Shown: positions 53,481 to 62,504, numbered from the stretch's first letter. The stretch: 64,000 bases of DNA from Arthrobacter globiformis (GCF_003261175.1 NZ_QLNP01000078.1:1-64000), one strand, 5' to 3'. Numbers and translations: made by a program. The notes: generated by a model not told the origin, from the sequence alone.

Positions 53481-54485
53481 GTGACCCAGGAGACCAGCAA
53501 GCGCCCGAACATTTACGACGTTGCCTCCGCGGCCGGGGTGTCGAAATCCCTGGTCTCGCTGGTCCTGCGCGGTGCGCCCGGCGTCTCCGCCGCCCGCCGG
53601 GCCGCCGTCGAGGAGGCCATCGAAAGGCTGAACTACCGCCCGAGCCGGGCGGCAGCGACCCTGGCCGGCAACCGGTCCCGGACCATCGGCGTCGTCCTGG
53701 ACGACTACCGGAACCTCTGGTTCGTCGGCCTGCTGGGCGGGCTGCACGACGAACTTGCCCCGCTGGGCTTCCGTGTGGCCGTCGCGGACCCGTCGTTCAA
53801 CGCCCACCTGGACCGGACTCCCGTGGACGGCCTGATGTCTTTGCGGGTGGACGGCATAGTGATCGCCACCGAGCCCACGGAGGAGATGTTCGCTGCCGTC
53901 GACGTTCCTGCGGTGGTGGCGGGCAACCGGGACGTCGTGGTCCCGGGGGCGGATATCGTCGCCAACGACGACGAGGCCGGCGGCCGCCTGGCCACCGAGC
54001 ACTTGATCGGGCTCGGGCACCGGGAAATCGGGCATGTGACCGGCGGGGGCGGCGCCGCCCGTCTGCGGGCGCAGGGGTTTGAGGCCGCGATGCGCGAACA
54101 CGGGCTGCGGCCGCACGCGGTGCAGGGCCACGGGCAGACGATGGAGCCGGACGGCTACGACGGCGCGCTGAGAGTGCTGGACCAGAACCCCGCGATCACG
54201 GCGATTTTTGCGGCCAACGACGTGATGGCGATGGGTGTGGCGGCCGCGGCACGCGACCGGGGGCGGCGCATCCCGGAGGATCTTTCCCTGATCGGCTACG
54301 ACAATTCGCCGCTCGCGTCGACGAACCTGCTGCGCCTGACCACCGTCGACGGCCGAAACGGCGAGGTGGGTGCCGGGGCTGCGAAGGCCCTGCTGGACCG
54401 CATGAAGGATCCGGAACTGCCGGTCCGGACGGAGCTCGTGGACCCCGAGCTGGTGGTCAGGGGATCGACGGCGTCCCCCGCCTGA
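53481..54485 (+). CDS. LacI-family repressor of the sugar-binding/dehydrogenase regulon
   Basis: 334 aa from GTG (VTQETSKRPNIYDVAS); ATG at 53463 is an alternative. Residues about 10-65 are the LacI helix-turn-helix and hinge (IYDVASAAGVSKSLVSLVLRG, RPSRAAATLAGN). The effector domain includes TIGVVLDDYRNLWFVGLLGGL, DDEAGGRLATEHLIGLGHREIGHV and LSLIGYDNSPLAS. The TGGAGCGCTCCA palindrome sits between it and the divergent operon and again before the binding-protein gene, so it likely controls both. Inducer presumably the sugar or a phosphate. Confidence 0.92.
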   Translation: MTQETSKRPNIYDVASAAGVSKSLVSLVLRGAPGVSAARRAAVEEAIERLNYRPSRAAATLAGNRSRTIGVVLDDYRNLWFVGLLGGLHDELAPLGFRVAVADPSFNAHLDRTPVDGLMSLRVDGIVIATEPTEEMFAAVDVPAVVAGNRDVVVPGADIVANDDEAGGRLATEHLIGLGHREIGHVTGGGGAARLRAQGFEAAMREHGLRPHAVQGHGQTMEPDGYDGALRVLDQNPAITAIFAANDVMAMGVAAAARDRGRRIPEDLSLIGYDNSPLASTNLLRLTTVDGRNGEVGAGAAKALLDRMKDPELPVRTELVDPELVVRGSTASPA

Positions 54486-54535
54486 CCTGCGCAGGCAAGG
54501 GGCCGCCGTCGTGTCTTCAGGCCTGAGCCTTCAGG

Positions 54536-54847
54536 TCAGAGCGCGCCTTGCGCGCTGGTGCCGGCGGGGATTGCGGCCAGCCGCGTAACCTCGACCGGTT
54601 CCGCCAGGAGTCCCTCAAGGGAGGCGTTCAGGCGCTTGACGGGGTCGCCGGCGCCATGGGCATCGAGGAGCTCAGCACTTTCCCACTTTTCGATCATGAC
54701 GATCTGGCCGTTCGGGGCTTCGTGGATGGCGTACAGTTCGCAGCCCGGCTCCTCGTGGACCTCCGCGATGGCGGGGGAGAGGGCGGCCACGACGTCGTCG
54801 AAGGCACCTTCCTTGGGCGTGAACATGGCGGTGACAACTACGGTCAT
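54536..54847 (-). CDS. ABM-domain small monooxygenase-like protein
   Basis: 103 aa ferredoxin-like antibiotic-biosynthesis-monooxygenase fold: VVVTAMFTPKEGAFDDVVAA, VHEEPGCELYAIHEAPNG and VMIEKWESAELLDAHGAG are typical of YgiN-like quinol monooxygenases. It is 15 bp after the second LacI gene on the same strand. Members of this family are sometimes isomerase or cleanup enzymes in sugar-acid clusters; role here is unclear. Confidence 0.88.
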   Translation of the reverse strand: MTVVVTAMFTPKEGAFDDVVAALSPAIAEVHEEPGCELYAIHEAPNGQIVMIEKWESAELLDAHGAGDPVKRLNASLEGLLAEPVEVTRLAAIPAGTSAQGAL

Positions 54848-54862
54848 GGGTTTTCCTTTTCC

Positions 54863-55912
54863 TTATCTGGTTGCGGACTTGCTGGTGGCGAGGCGGGCCG
54901 GTGCCGCGCAACTGCTGCGCGGCACGAAGTCCGCCATCACTTCGATGGTCCTGGCGCCGGCGGGAAGCCGGCCCTGCATTCGTCCGAGGACGAGTTCCAG
55001 GGAATGCAGCGCGAGCATGCCGATCGGCTGCCGGATGGCGGTGAGCGGGGGGCTTGTCAGTTCGGTCCACGGGTTGTCGTCAAAGACGATAACCGAGAGG
55101 TCGTCGGGTATCCGCACGCCCATCTGGACGAGGCGCCTGACCGAGCTCTGCACCTGTGCGGTATTGGCGACGATCAGCCCGGTGGGGGCATCCGGGGACG
55201 CTAGGAGGGACCCGACGGCGTCGCCCCCGCCGTCTCCGCGGAAGGGAACGTCCCGGACCAGCATGGGGTCGGGGCTTATTGAAGCGCTTTCGAGGGCAGC
55301 CCGGTAGCCGCCGATCCGGGAACGCCCGGTGGACGTGCTGGCGGGGCCGGTGATGAGGGCGATCCGCTCGTGGCCGAGGGCTATGAGGTGATCCGTTGCC
55401 CGCCGGGCCGAGTCGGAGTTTTCGATGCTGACGACGTCGACGTCGCTGAGTTCCGCAATGGCGCGGTCCACGAAAACCACGTTCACCCCGAGGTCCCGCA
55501 GGCGGTCCCATTTCTCGACGTTTCCGCCGGTTGGCGTGGCGATGACGCCACCCACCGAACGGTCCAGGAGCGTGTCCAGGGATTCGGCCTCAAGGTGCGG
55601 GTCCTCCTGCGTGGTCATGACCACCACCTGCACGCCGTGGCTGCGGGCCTCCCACACCACGCGGTCCGCCAGTTGGGCGAAGAACGGGTTGGCGAGGTCC
55701 GTGACCACCAGGCCGACGGTGAGGGCATGGCCGGCGCTGAGTTCACGGGCCGCGGCGCGGGGACGGTACCCGAGCTCACTGATGACACTCAGCACCTGTT
55801 CGCGCTTGGCCGGTGCGACCGGGCCGGACTCCGGGTTCAGCACCCGCGAAACCACGGACACCGAGACCCCCGCCGCGGCCGCCACGTCGCGGATAGTGGG
55901 CGCCTTCTTCAA
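54863..55912 (-). CDS. LacI-family regulator of the TRAP operon
   Basis: 349 aa from a TTG placed after AAGGAGG; a GTG at 55957 is an alternative without a ribosome site. Helix-turn-helix and hinge: TIRDVAAAAGVSVSVVSRVLN, YRPRAAARELSAG. Effector domain full length, with TVGLVVTDLANPFFAQLADRV and DDLSVIVFDDNPWTELTSPPL. Divergent from the TRAP operon; AGTGGAACCGGTTCCACT lies between and is the likely operator. The ABM gene is downstream in the same unit. Confidence 0.9.
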   Translation of the reverse strand: MKKAPTIRDVAAAAGVSVSVVSRVLNPESGPVAPAKREQVLSVISELGYRPRAAARELSAGHALTVGLVVTDLANPFFAQLADRVVWEARSHGVQVVVMTTQEDPHLEAESLDTLLDRSVGGVIATPTGGNVEKWDRLRDLGVNVVFVDRAIAELSDVDVVSIENSDSARRATDHLIALGHERIALITGPASTSTGRSRIGGYRAALESASISPDPMLVRDVPFRGDGGGDAVGSLLASPDAPTGLIVANTAQVQSSVRRLVQMGVRIPDDLSVIVFDDNPWTELTSPPLTAIRQPIGMLALHSLELVLGRMQGRLPAGARTIEVMADFVPRSSCAAPARLATSKSATR

Positions 55913-55950
55913 TGCTCCTCCTTGCGGCCGGTGGTGTTCACCGACATCTG

Positions 55951-55998
55951 TTGACACAGCCTAACACTGACTGGTACAAAAGTGGAACCGGTTCCACT
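55951..55998 (+). promoter_or_regulatory. Promoter and 18-bp LacI-type palindrome for the TRAP operon
   Basis: TTGACA (55951-55956), 18-bp spacer and TACAAA (55975-55980) form a promoter. The perfect 18-bp palindrome AGTGGAACCGGTTCCACT (55981-55998) directly follows the -10 box. The central CG and flanks are typical of LacI-family operators. It is about 100 bp before the ATG at 56097 and 70 bp from the divergent LacI gene. Confidence 0.85.
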
Positions 55999-56096
55999 CG
56001 GTTACCCAGATCACGTTTAGCTGCGACGAAGAGGTTGGTCCGCCCCCACGGTGGAGGTTGGCCCTCTTCGGTCAGACATCAATCAGAGAGATCCCC

Positions 56097-57449
56097 ATGA
56101 ACCTTCACAAGCTTCTTAGCGACCGCGAGAACCAGGGCCGTCCCATTCGCGTGGGCCTCATCGGGGCCGGCCGGTACGGCACCATGTACCTCGCCCAGGC
56201 AAACAACATCCCCGGCATCCACGTTGTGGCCATCGCTGACATCAATGTGAAGCGGGCCGAGGGCGCCTTCGAGCTGGTTGGCTGGCCCAAGAACCAGATC
56301 GCCCCGGACATCGCCACCGCACTGGAGAACCGCTCCACCACCATCGTGGCAAACGCCGACGAGCTGTTCGACGTCGACATCGACGTCATCGTTGAAGCCA
56401 CCGGCAACCCGATCGTCGGCGTAAAGCACGCGCTGCGGGCGATCGAAACCAGGAAGCACATCATCATGGTCACGGTCGAGGCCGACGCCCTCGCCGGTCC
56501 GGCCCTCGCCAAGCGCGCGGAGGAGGCCGGCGTCGTGTATTCCATGGCGTACGGCGACCAGCCCGCCCTCATCATGGAACTGGTGGACTGGGCACGGACC
56601 AGCGGCTTCGACGTCGTCTGTGCCGGCAAGGGCGCCAAGTACCTCGAGCACTACCACGAGATGAACCCGGACAACGTCTGGGAAAACTGGGAGTTCTCCA
56701 AGGAGCTCACGGACTCCGGCCAGCTCAACCCGTACATGCACACCTCCTTCCGTGACGGCACCAAGGCATCCATCGAGATGGCGGCCGTCGCCAATGGTGC
56801 CGGCCTGGTGCCCTCTGACAACGGGCTGAGCTTCACCCCGGGCGACGTGGAAGAGATCGCCACCATCTGCCGCCCGGCCGACGTCGGGGGTGCCCTGGCG
56901 CACGAGGGAAGCGTGGACGTCATGTCCAGCGTCAACCGGGACGGCAGCTGGATCAGCCACAACACCCAGGAAGGCGTCTTCGTCGTCGTCAAGGCCACGA
57001 ACGGCTACGTCTCCGGCTGCTTCAACGAATACCCGTGGCACCCGGACCCCACCGGCCAGTACGCAGCCCTGTACCGCCCGTACCACTACGTGGGCCTCGA
57101 GCTGAACATGTCGATCGCCAACGCAGCCCTCCGCGGCATTGCAACAGGCTCGCCTGTTGGCTTCTTCGGTGACGTGGTTGCCACCGCCAAGAAGGACCTG
57201 AAGGCGGGCGAATTCCTCGACGGCGAGGGCGGCTTCACTGTTTGGGGCAAGCTCGTCTCGGCCAAGCACTCCGTGGCCATCGGCGCCCTGCCGGTAGCCC
57301 TGGCGCACCACGTGGAGCTACGTGCCGACGTCGCCAAGGGTGCCACCGTCCGCTGGGAAGACGTCATCATGGACGACTCACTCTCGCAGGCCCTCGAGCT
57401 GCGCCGCGAAACAGAGGCGCTTGTTACCGAAGCCGCGCTGACCTCCTAA
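56097..57449 (+). CDS. Homoserine-dehydrogenase-like NAD(P) oxidoreductase with SAF-type C-terminus
   Basis: 450 aa. Rossmann motif GLIGAGRYGTMYLAQ (residues about 20-34) and VIVEATGNPIVGVKHALRAIE resemble homoserine dehydrogenase. A middle domain has EYPWHPDPTGQYAALYRPYHYVGLEL. The last 110 residues (VVATAKKDLKAGEFLDGEGGFTVWG split as KDLKAGEFLDGEGG) resemble an SAF domain. Such fusions occur in sugar-acid catabolic loci, where they act as dehydrogenases, not in threonine synthesis; no hom-pathway genes are nearby. First gene of the TRAP operon. Confidence 0.85.
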   Translation: MNLHKLLSDRENQGRPIRVGLIGAGRYGTMYLAQANNIPGIHVVAIADINVKRAEGAFELVGWPKNQIAPDIATALENRSTTIVANADELFDVDIDVIVEATGNPIVGVKHALRAIETRKHIIMVTVEADALAGPALAKRAEEAGVVYSMAYGDQPALIMELVDWARTSGFDVVCAGKGAKYLEHYHEMNPDNVWENWEFSKELTDSGQLNPYMHTSFRDGTKASIEMAAVANGAGLVPSDNGLSFTPGDVEEIATICRPADVGGALAHEGSVDVMSSVNRDGSWISHNTQEGVFVVVKATNGYVSGCFNEYPWHPDPTGQYAALYRPYHYVGLELNMSIANAALRGIATGSPVGFFGDVVATAKKDLKAGEFLDGEGGFTVWGKLVSAKHSVAIGALPVALAHHVELRADVAKGATVRWEDVIMDDSLSQALELRRETEALVTEAALTS

Positions 57450-57496
57450 TTCATCCAGCAACCCACAAGACTCCTTCCAATGAAGAAAGGCACCAC

Positions 57497-58519
57497 ATGA
57501 AATCGAAGACCCGCGCCCTCACCGGAGTGCTGGCATGCACCCTTGCCGCCTCCGTCCTCGCCGGCTGCGCCTCCGGGGCGCCCGGCGGCGGCTCGCCGGT
57601 GGCCAAGATCCAGCTGTCCATCCCGGACCCGCTGACCTCCTCGGTGGGTGTCTCGGCCCAGCACTTCGCCGACCAGGTGAAGAAGACCTCCAACGGCTCG
57701 GTGGTTGTCACGGTGGTGCCGAACGGTACGAGCTTCAGCGGGGACCAGAACGCCGCCGTCACCAGGCTGCAGGGCGGGTCACTGGACGCGCTGATCCTGT
57801 CGACGTCGGTGTACGCGTCGGTGGTGCCCGAAATGAACGCGATCAGCATCCCCTACCTCTTCGATGACACGAAGGAAGAGGCGGCGTTCCTGGCGGGCAA
57901 GCCCGGCGACGTCCTGAAGGAAAAGCTCAAGGAAAAGAACACCGTTGCCCTGTCCTTCCTCACCCGGACCGGCCGCCAGATCACCAACTCCGAACGCCCC
58001 ATCGAACAGCCCTCGGACCTGAAGGGCCTGAAGATCCGCGTCCCGGGCAACCCGCTGTGGACCGACTTCTTCGGCAAGCTGGGCGCCAGTCCCACCACCA
58101 TGGCGTTCTCCGAGGTCTTCACCGGCCTGCAGACCGGAACCATCGACGGACAGGAAAACCCGATCGAGGTGCCGTGGACGAACAAGTTCTCGGAAGTCCA
58201 GAAGTACGTCTCGCTGACGCACCACATCAACGACGCCTGGGTCCTGGCCCTGTCCTCCAAGAAGTGGGACTCGCTGAACGAGGACCAGAAGAAGATCCTG
58301 ACGGACGCCTCGGTTGAGACCGCCACCTTCAAGACCGGTTACGACACGGAGCAGTCGGAGAAGCAGCTGGCCGAGCTCACCGCCAAGGGCATGAAGGCCA
58401 ACGAGCCCACCGCCGCCGGCCTCGAGCAGTTCAAGGCCGTCTCGAAGAGCCTCTACCCGGACTTCTCGAAGCTGATCGGCAAGGAATTCTTCGACCAGGC
58501 AATCGCCGCAGCCAAGTAA
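57497..58519 (+). CDS. TRAP transporter substrate-binding lipoprotein, DctP family
   Basis: 340 aa from ATG with AAGAAAGG upstream. Lipoprotein signal ending ASVLAGC (Cys about residue 23). DctP motifs: SVGVSAQHFADQVKKTSNG, LKGLKIRVPGNPLWTDFFGKLG (conserved Arg for the carboxylate: KIRVP), FSEVFTGLQTGTIDGQENP. It binds a carboxylate such as a sugar acid outside the membrane and delivers it to the DctQM permease encoded downstream. Confidence 0.93.
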   Translation: MKSKTRALTGVLACTLAASVLAGCASGAPGGGSPVAKIQLSIPDPLTSSVGVSAQHFADQVKKTSNGSVVVTVVPNGTSFSGDQNAAVTRLQGGSLDALILSTSVYASVVPEMNAISIPYLFDDTKEEAAFLAGKPGDVLKEKLKEKNTVALSFLTRTGRQITNSERPIEQPSDLKGLKIRVPGNPLWTDFFGKLGASPTTMAFSEVFTGLQTGTIDGQENPIEVPWTNKFSEVQKYVSLTHHINDAWVLALSSKKWDSLNEDQKKILTDASVETATFKTGYDTEQSEKQLAELTAKGMKANEPTAAGLEQFKAVSKSLYPDFSKLIGKEFFDQAIAAAK

Positions 58520-58524
58520 CCCCC

Positions 58525-58564
58525 TTTCGAGGGCCGGAGCGCCGTCCAGCCCCGGCCCTCGAAA
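58525..58564 (+). terminator. Hairpin between binding-protein and permease genes
   Basis: TTTCGAGGGCCGG (58525-58537) and its exact complement (58552-58564) form a 13-bp stem with a 14-nt loop, 6 bp after the DctP stop. It probably attenuates read-through or protects the upstream mRNA, giving more binding protein than permease. Confidence 0.75.
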
Positions 58565-58612
58565 AACATTTCCCCGAACAACATCCCCGCACTCAGCATC
58601 CCGCTTTCAACG

Positions 58613-60550
58613 ATGACAGTCTGGAAAAACATGGAACATACACTCGCCCCCAAGGAACTCGAAGAGGTCCTTCCGTCTGATGCGGAAGAGATCCTTCACC
58701 ACGGGCACGTCGCGCCGCGCTGGAGCGGAGCGGTTTGGCTGGACAAGGCCCTGGAATGGACAGTAGGCGCGGCGATCCTCGCAGAGCTCGTCGTGATCCT
58801 GCTGAACATCGCGGTCAGGGTCGTCACGGGTGACTCTGTCCTCTGGACCCAGGAAGTGTCTGAAATTGCGCTCCTGACCATTGCCTTCATCGGTGGTGCG
58901 ATCGCCTATCCCAAGGGTGCGCACATGGCCGTCCAGGCCCTGATTATGCGGCTTCCGGCGCACTGGAAGCCGTACCTGGCTGCCCTCGTCGACTGCCTCG
59001 TCTTCGTCATGAGTGCGGGCGCCTTTGCGCTCTTCGTTCCCACCCTGGTCCAGCAGTTCGAGGAAAAGACGCCGATCCTCCAGCTGCCGGTGTTCTGGGT
59101 TTCGCTGCCCTTCTCCATCGGCATGGTGCTCATTGCCTGGTTTGCCGTCCTCAAGCTCTGGCGCCAGCCGCGCCGCGCCGTTCTGGTCGGCGCGGGGATC
59201 ACCGCAGCCCTGGCCGCCGTCGTTGTCCTGTCCCAGCCGCTGTTCTACTACGCCTCGCCCAACCTCCTCCTCGGCGTGGTTCTGGTTGCCCTGTTCGCAC
59301 TGCTGTTCCTTGGCCTGCCCATCGCGTTCGTCCTCGCGCTGGCTTCGGGCATCTACCTCTACCTCGGTGGCATCTCCGAGGTCAGCGCCATCCCGATCGG
59401 CATGGCGTCGGGGGCCAAGGGCTTCGTGCTGCTGGCCATCCCGTTCTTCATCCTCGCGGGAACCGTCATGAACTCCGCCGGCCTGACCCTGCCGCTGGCC
59501 AAGCTGGTGGACGCACTCATCGGCCACCTGCGGGGCGGCCTGCTGCAGGTGGTTGTGGTGACCATGTACATCTTCTCCGGCATCTCCGGCTCCAAGGTTG
59601 CGGACGTCGCCGCCGTGGGCACCACCATGCGCGGCATGCTTGAGGAACGAAAGTACCCGCGCGGCGAGGTGGTGGCGGTGCTGTCCGCCTCGGCCATCAT
59701 GGGTGAGACCATCCCGCCGAGCATCGTCCTGCTCATCATGGGCTCCATCACCACGATCTCCACCACCACGTTGTTCCTCGCCGGCTTCGTTCCGGCCGCC
59801 TTCCTGGCCCTCGTGGTCATGGCGCTCGTCTTCCTCCGCGCAAAGAAGCAAGGCGGCGTCGCCAGCCCGAAGGCCACCTGGCGTGCGCGCGGCTCCGCCA
59901 CGTTCTTCGCCATCCCCACGCTGCTGCTTCCGGTTGGGATGGTGGTGGGCATCCTCAGCGGCTTCGCCACCCCCACCGAGGTGTCCTCGGTCGCCGTCGC
60001 CTACGCCTTCGTGCTCGCCGCCGCCTACCGCCGCGGCAGCAAGCGGCTGCTGGGCGATACCCTTCGGGAAACAACGACGACGGCGGGCATGGTTCTGTTC
60101 ATCATCGCGGCAGCCTCACCGCTCGCCCAGACCCTTGCCCTGGCCGGGGTATCCCAGCAGATCCACGACCTCATGTCCGGCCTGGGCGACTCACCGCTGC
60201 TCTTCATGCTTTTCACCATCGTGCTGCTGATCATCATGGGCCAGCTGCTCGAAGGCCTGCCCGCCGTCCTGATCTTCGCGCCGCTGCTCCTGCCCATCGC
60301 CACCGAGTTCGGCGTCAACCCGGTGCAGTATGCCATGGTGCTGATCATCTCCATGGGCATCGGTTCATTCGCTCCGCCGGCCGGTGTCGGCTTCTACGTT
60401 GCGTGCGCAACCGGCCTCGAGACCGTGGAAAAGAGCCTCAAGCACTTCTGGCCTTACCTCATCGCGGTGTTCATCGGGCTGCTGGTGCTTGCCGCCGTTC
60501 CGTGGTTCAGCACCTTCCTGCCCGCCATGGCCGGCCTGATCCCCTTCTAA
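58613..60550 (+). CDS. TRAP transporter fused small/large permease (DctQM)
   Basis: 645 aa. Residues about 40-200 match the four-helix DctQ subunit (WTQEVSEIALLTIAFIGGAIAYPKGAHMAV split: EVSEIALLTIAFIGGAI). Residues about 215-640 match the twelve-helix DctM subunit, with PFFILAGTVMNSAGLT, SGSKVADVAAVGTTM, GETIPPSIVLLIMGS and FAPPAGVGFYVACA. The two subunits are fused in one chain. Na+-coupled uptake of the DctP ligand across the cytoplasmic membrane. Start at 58613 or the ATG at 58631. Confidence 0.93.
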   Translation: MTVWKNMEHTLAPKELEEVLPSDAEEILHHGHVAPRWSGAVWLDKALEWTVGAAILAELVVILLNIAVRVVTGDSVLWTQEVSEIALLTIAFIGGAIAYPKGAHMAVQALIMRLPAHWKPYLAALVDCLVFVMSAGAFALFVPTLVQQFEEKTPILQLPVFWVSLPFSIGMVLIAWFAVLKLWRQPRRAVLVGAGITAALAAVVVLSQPLFYYASPNLLLGVVLVALFALLFLGLPIAFVLALASGIYLYLGGISEVSAIPIGMASGAKGFVLLAIPFFILAGTVMNSAGLTLPLAKLVDALIGHLRGGLLQVVVVTMYIFSGISGSKVADVAAVGTTMRGMLEERKYPRGEVVAVLSASAIMGETIPPSIVLLIMGSITTISTTTLFLAGFVPAAFLALVVMALVFLRAKKQGGVASPKATWRARGSATFFAIPTLLLPVGMVVGILSGFATPTEVSSVAVAYAFVLAAAYRRGSKRLLGDTLRETTTTAGMVLFIIAAASPLAQTLALAGVSQQIHDLMSGLGDSPLLFMLFTIVLLIIMGQLLEGLPAVLIFAPLLLPIATEFGVNPVQYAMVLIISMGIGSFAPPAGVGFYVACATGLETVEKSLKHFWPYLIAVFIGLLVLAAVPWFSTFLPAMAGLIPF

Positions 60551-60555
60551 CGAAC

Positions 60556-61491
60556 ATGAGCACAGTGACAGGCAAAGCAGTGACAGACGCACAGAACGAG
60601 TTGAAGCCCGGGGTTCCAATGTCCGTCGCCCTGCTGGGCACCGGCCCAATGGGCGCCCCGATCGCCCGCAACATCCTGGCCGCCGGTGTTCCCCTCACGC
60701 TCTGGAACCGCACCGCGGATAAGGCCAGGGCCGTCGGCGGGGGACAGGTGGCCGGCACCCCGGCGGAGGCTGCGGCCGGCGTCGTACTGACCGTCCTGCC
60801 GGACCTGCCGCAGGTCGCTGGCCTTCTGCCCGGCGAAGACGGGCTTCTGGCCGGATGGAAGGCGGCCGGCATCGAGGACCCTGTCTTGGTCATACACGGA
60901 ACAGTGTCCCCGGTGGCCGTGGCCCGGTTCGCCGAAGAGTGCCGGAGCCGGTACGGGGTGACGGTGGTGGACGCGCCGCTCAGCGGCGGAACCATCGGAG
61001 CCGAGGAGGGCCGGCTGAGCACCATGGCCGGAGGACCGCGGGACACCGTGCGGCGCCTCCTGCCGCTCTTCGAGCTCTACAGTTCCACGGTGGTCTGGTT
61101 CGGCGAAGCGGGTGCCGGGTCCACGGTCAAGGCCTGCAACCAGATCGTCGTGTCCGCCACCGTCACGGCACTGGCCGAAGCGATGGCCGTGGCGACCGCC
61201 ACCGGGCTGGACCTTGGGAAGGTGCAGTCCATCCTGGCCGGGGGCCTGGCGAATTCGGAGGTCCTCCGGCAGAAGGGGCAGCGCTGGATCGACGGCGACT
61301 TCGAGGGCGGCGGGTCTGCGAAAAACCAGCTCAAGGACCTGAACTTCATTGCCGAAATCGCCAAGGACAGCGGGCTGAAGCTTCCGCTCTCCGCCAGCGT
61401 CCGCGGCGCCTTCGAGCTCATGGTGGACGCAGGCGACGGCGACCTGGACCACACCGGGATCTACCGGACGGTCCTGGGGCAGTCAGCGTAA
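60556..61491 (+). CDS. 3-hydroxyisobutyrate-dehydrogenase-family oxidoreductase
   Basis: 311 aa. Rossmann motif LLGTGPMGAPIARNILAAG (about residues 26-44), substrate loop VVDAPLSGGTIGAEEGRL and catalytic Lys in GSTVKACNQIVV, with GSAKNQLKDLNF late. These mark the beta-hydroxyacid dehydrogenases (HIBADH, LtnD, GarR). It oxidises a 2- or 3-hydroxy acid with NAD(P). Last gene of the TRAP operon, 5 bp after the permease stop, so it likely acts on the imported sugar acid. Start is uncertain (GTG 60580 or ATG 60619 also possible). Confidence 0.9.
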   Translation: MSTVTGKAVTDAQNELKPGVPMSVALLGTGPMGAPIARNILAAGVPLTLWNRTADKARAVGGGQVAGTPAEAAAGVVLTVLPDLPQVAGLLPGEDGLLAGWKAAGIEDPVLVIHGTVSPVAVARFAEECRSRYGVTVVDAPLSGGTIGAEEGRLSTMAGGPRDTVRRLLPLFELYSSTVVWFGEAGAGSTVKACNQIVVSATVTALAEAMAVATATGLDLGKVQSILAGGLANSEVLRQKGQRWIDGDFEGGGSAKNQLKDLNFIAEIAKDSGLKLPLSASVRGAFELMVDAGDGDLDHTGIYRTVLGQSA

Positions 61492-61497
61492 CGCACG

Positions 61498-61884
61498 CTA
61501 ACCGCCGGTGAGGCGCCGGGCGTGGTCGGCCTCGGAAGGGTCAAGCACGCCCGGGACGCCGCCCAGGAATGCCCACTCGCTGGTACGGCCATCCGGGCCG
61601 GTGAGGCTTCCCCGGCGGAGCGCACTGTCGATGCGGCTGCGGACCAGGGCCTCATTCGCCGGTTCGGTGGCGAAGATGATCCGCAGCGTGACGGTGTCAC
61701 CTTTTTGTTCAGGCCTGGTGTGGTGCGGCGCGAGCGGGCAGGGTGGCGGGTGGTCCCAGCTTCCGCACAGCTCGAGGGTGACCGCCGCACCGAGGGCGGC
61801 AATATCGGGGGCAGGTATGCCGTCCTGGGCGGCGTCCATGGCAACCGTGGCCAGATGCAGGAACGCCGATCTTACCGGCGTCAT
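61498..61884 (-). CDS. Conserved-looking hypothetical protein coupled to a Nudix gene
   Basis: 128 aa from an ATG that overlaps the Nudix stop (ATGA). The N-terminal SAFLHLATVAMDAAQDGIPAPDI and middle VTLRIIFATEPANEALVRSRID segments look like an alpha-beta domain; LEWAFLGG-like end SEWAFLGGVPGV. I do not recognise the family. The coupling with the Nudix gene suggests joint expression. The longer frame upstream lies inside the Nudix gene and is a shadow. Confidence 0.65.
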   Translation of the reverse strand: MTPVRSAFLHLATVAMDAAQDGIPAPDIAALGAAVTLELCGSWDHPPPCPLAPHHTRPEQKGDTVTLRIIFATEPANEALVRSRIDSALRRGSLTGPDGRTSEWAFLGGVPGVLDPSEADHARRLTGG

Positions 61885-62348
61885 GCCCCGAGGTGCTCGA
61901 GCAGTGCGTCGAGGATTTGCAGCTGGCCCTTGACGAGCTTTATTCGTGCTTCGGATTCGCCGATCCACTCGGCGCGGTCGATCTCGGGGAAGTGCTGGAC
62001 TGTTCCTGAGCCCTTGGGCCACTCCAGCGGAAACGTGTTGCTCAGGATTTTTTCGGGCTTGAAGGCGGATTCGGCCGTGAATGCCGTGATGAGCTTGCCC
62101 GAGGGCTGGCGGAAGGTGCCGAGCAGCACGTAGTCCGCGGCCGGCGCCGGGACTCCCATTTCCTCGGCGAACTCACGCTGTGCCGCCGCCAGCGGATCCT
62201 CCCCTTCGGGGTACTCGCCCTTGGGAATCGACCAGGCGCGCTCGTCCTTGCGCGCCCAGAAGGGGCCGCCCATGTGGGCGATCCACACTTCCACTTCCGC
62301 CCCGCTGTTCTGCAGATACAGCAGAAGGCCTGCACTCCTGACCGCCAT
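61881..62348 (-). CDS. Nudix hydrolase
   Basis: 155 aa from ATG with GGCAGGAGG upstream. The Nudix box GEYPEGEDPLAAAQREFAEEMGV (split: AAAQREFAEEMGV) holds the GX5EX7REUXEEXGU catalytic pattern around residues 46-68. The N-terminal SAGLLLYLQNSGAEVEVWIAHMGG and the ERAWSIPKGEY phrase are typical of diadenosine-polyphosphate- or NTP-type Nudix enzymes. It hydrolyses nucleoside-diphosphate-X compounds in the cytoplasm; substrate unknown. Confidence 0.92.
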   Translation of the reverse strand: MAVRSAGLLLYLQNSGAEVEVWIAHMGGPFWARKDERAWSIPKGEYPEGEDPLAAAQREFAEEMGVPAPAADYVLLGTFRQPSGKLITAFTAESAFKPEKILSNTFPLEWPKGSGTVQHFPEIDRAEWIGESEARIKLVKGQLQILDALLEHLGA

Positions 62349-62504
62349 GTTGCCCTCCTGCCCCAAGGCTACCCCCCGGGGCGCCGGCAAAGAGCGTCGC
62401 CTGCAAGGACCGGCTCCTGCTGGGTCCGAGGAGCGAGATCAGCGCTCCTTGCCCAGTTCCCCTCGCAGGGGGACACTGGAAAAACGATGAGAAAGGAGTC
62501 TGCC

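Noticed and set aside
54516-54525. TCAGGCCTGA palindrome as an operator
   Set aside because: It lies between two convergent stops where no promoter is expected; short and probably part of a weak terminator.
58607-59851. Minus-strand open frame of 414 codons rich in His/Gln/Asp
   Set aside because: Shadow of the DctQM gene; its composition (strings of H, E, D, Q) is a product of reversed hydrophobic codons.
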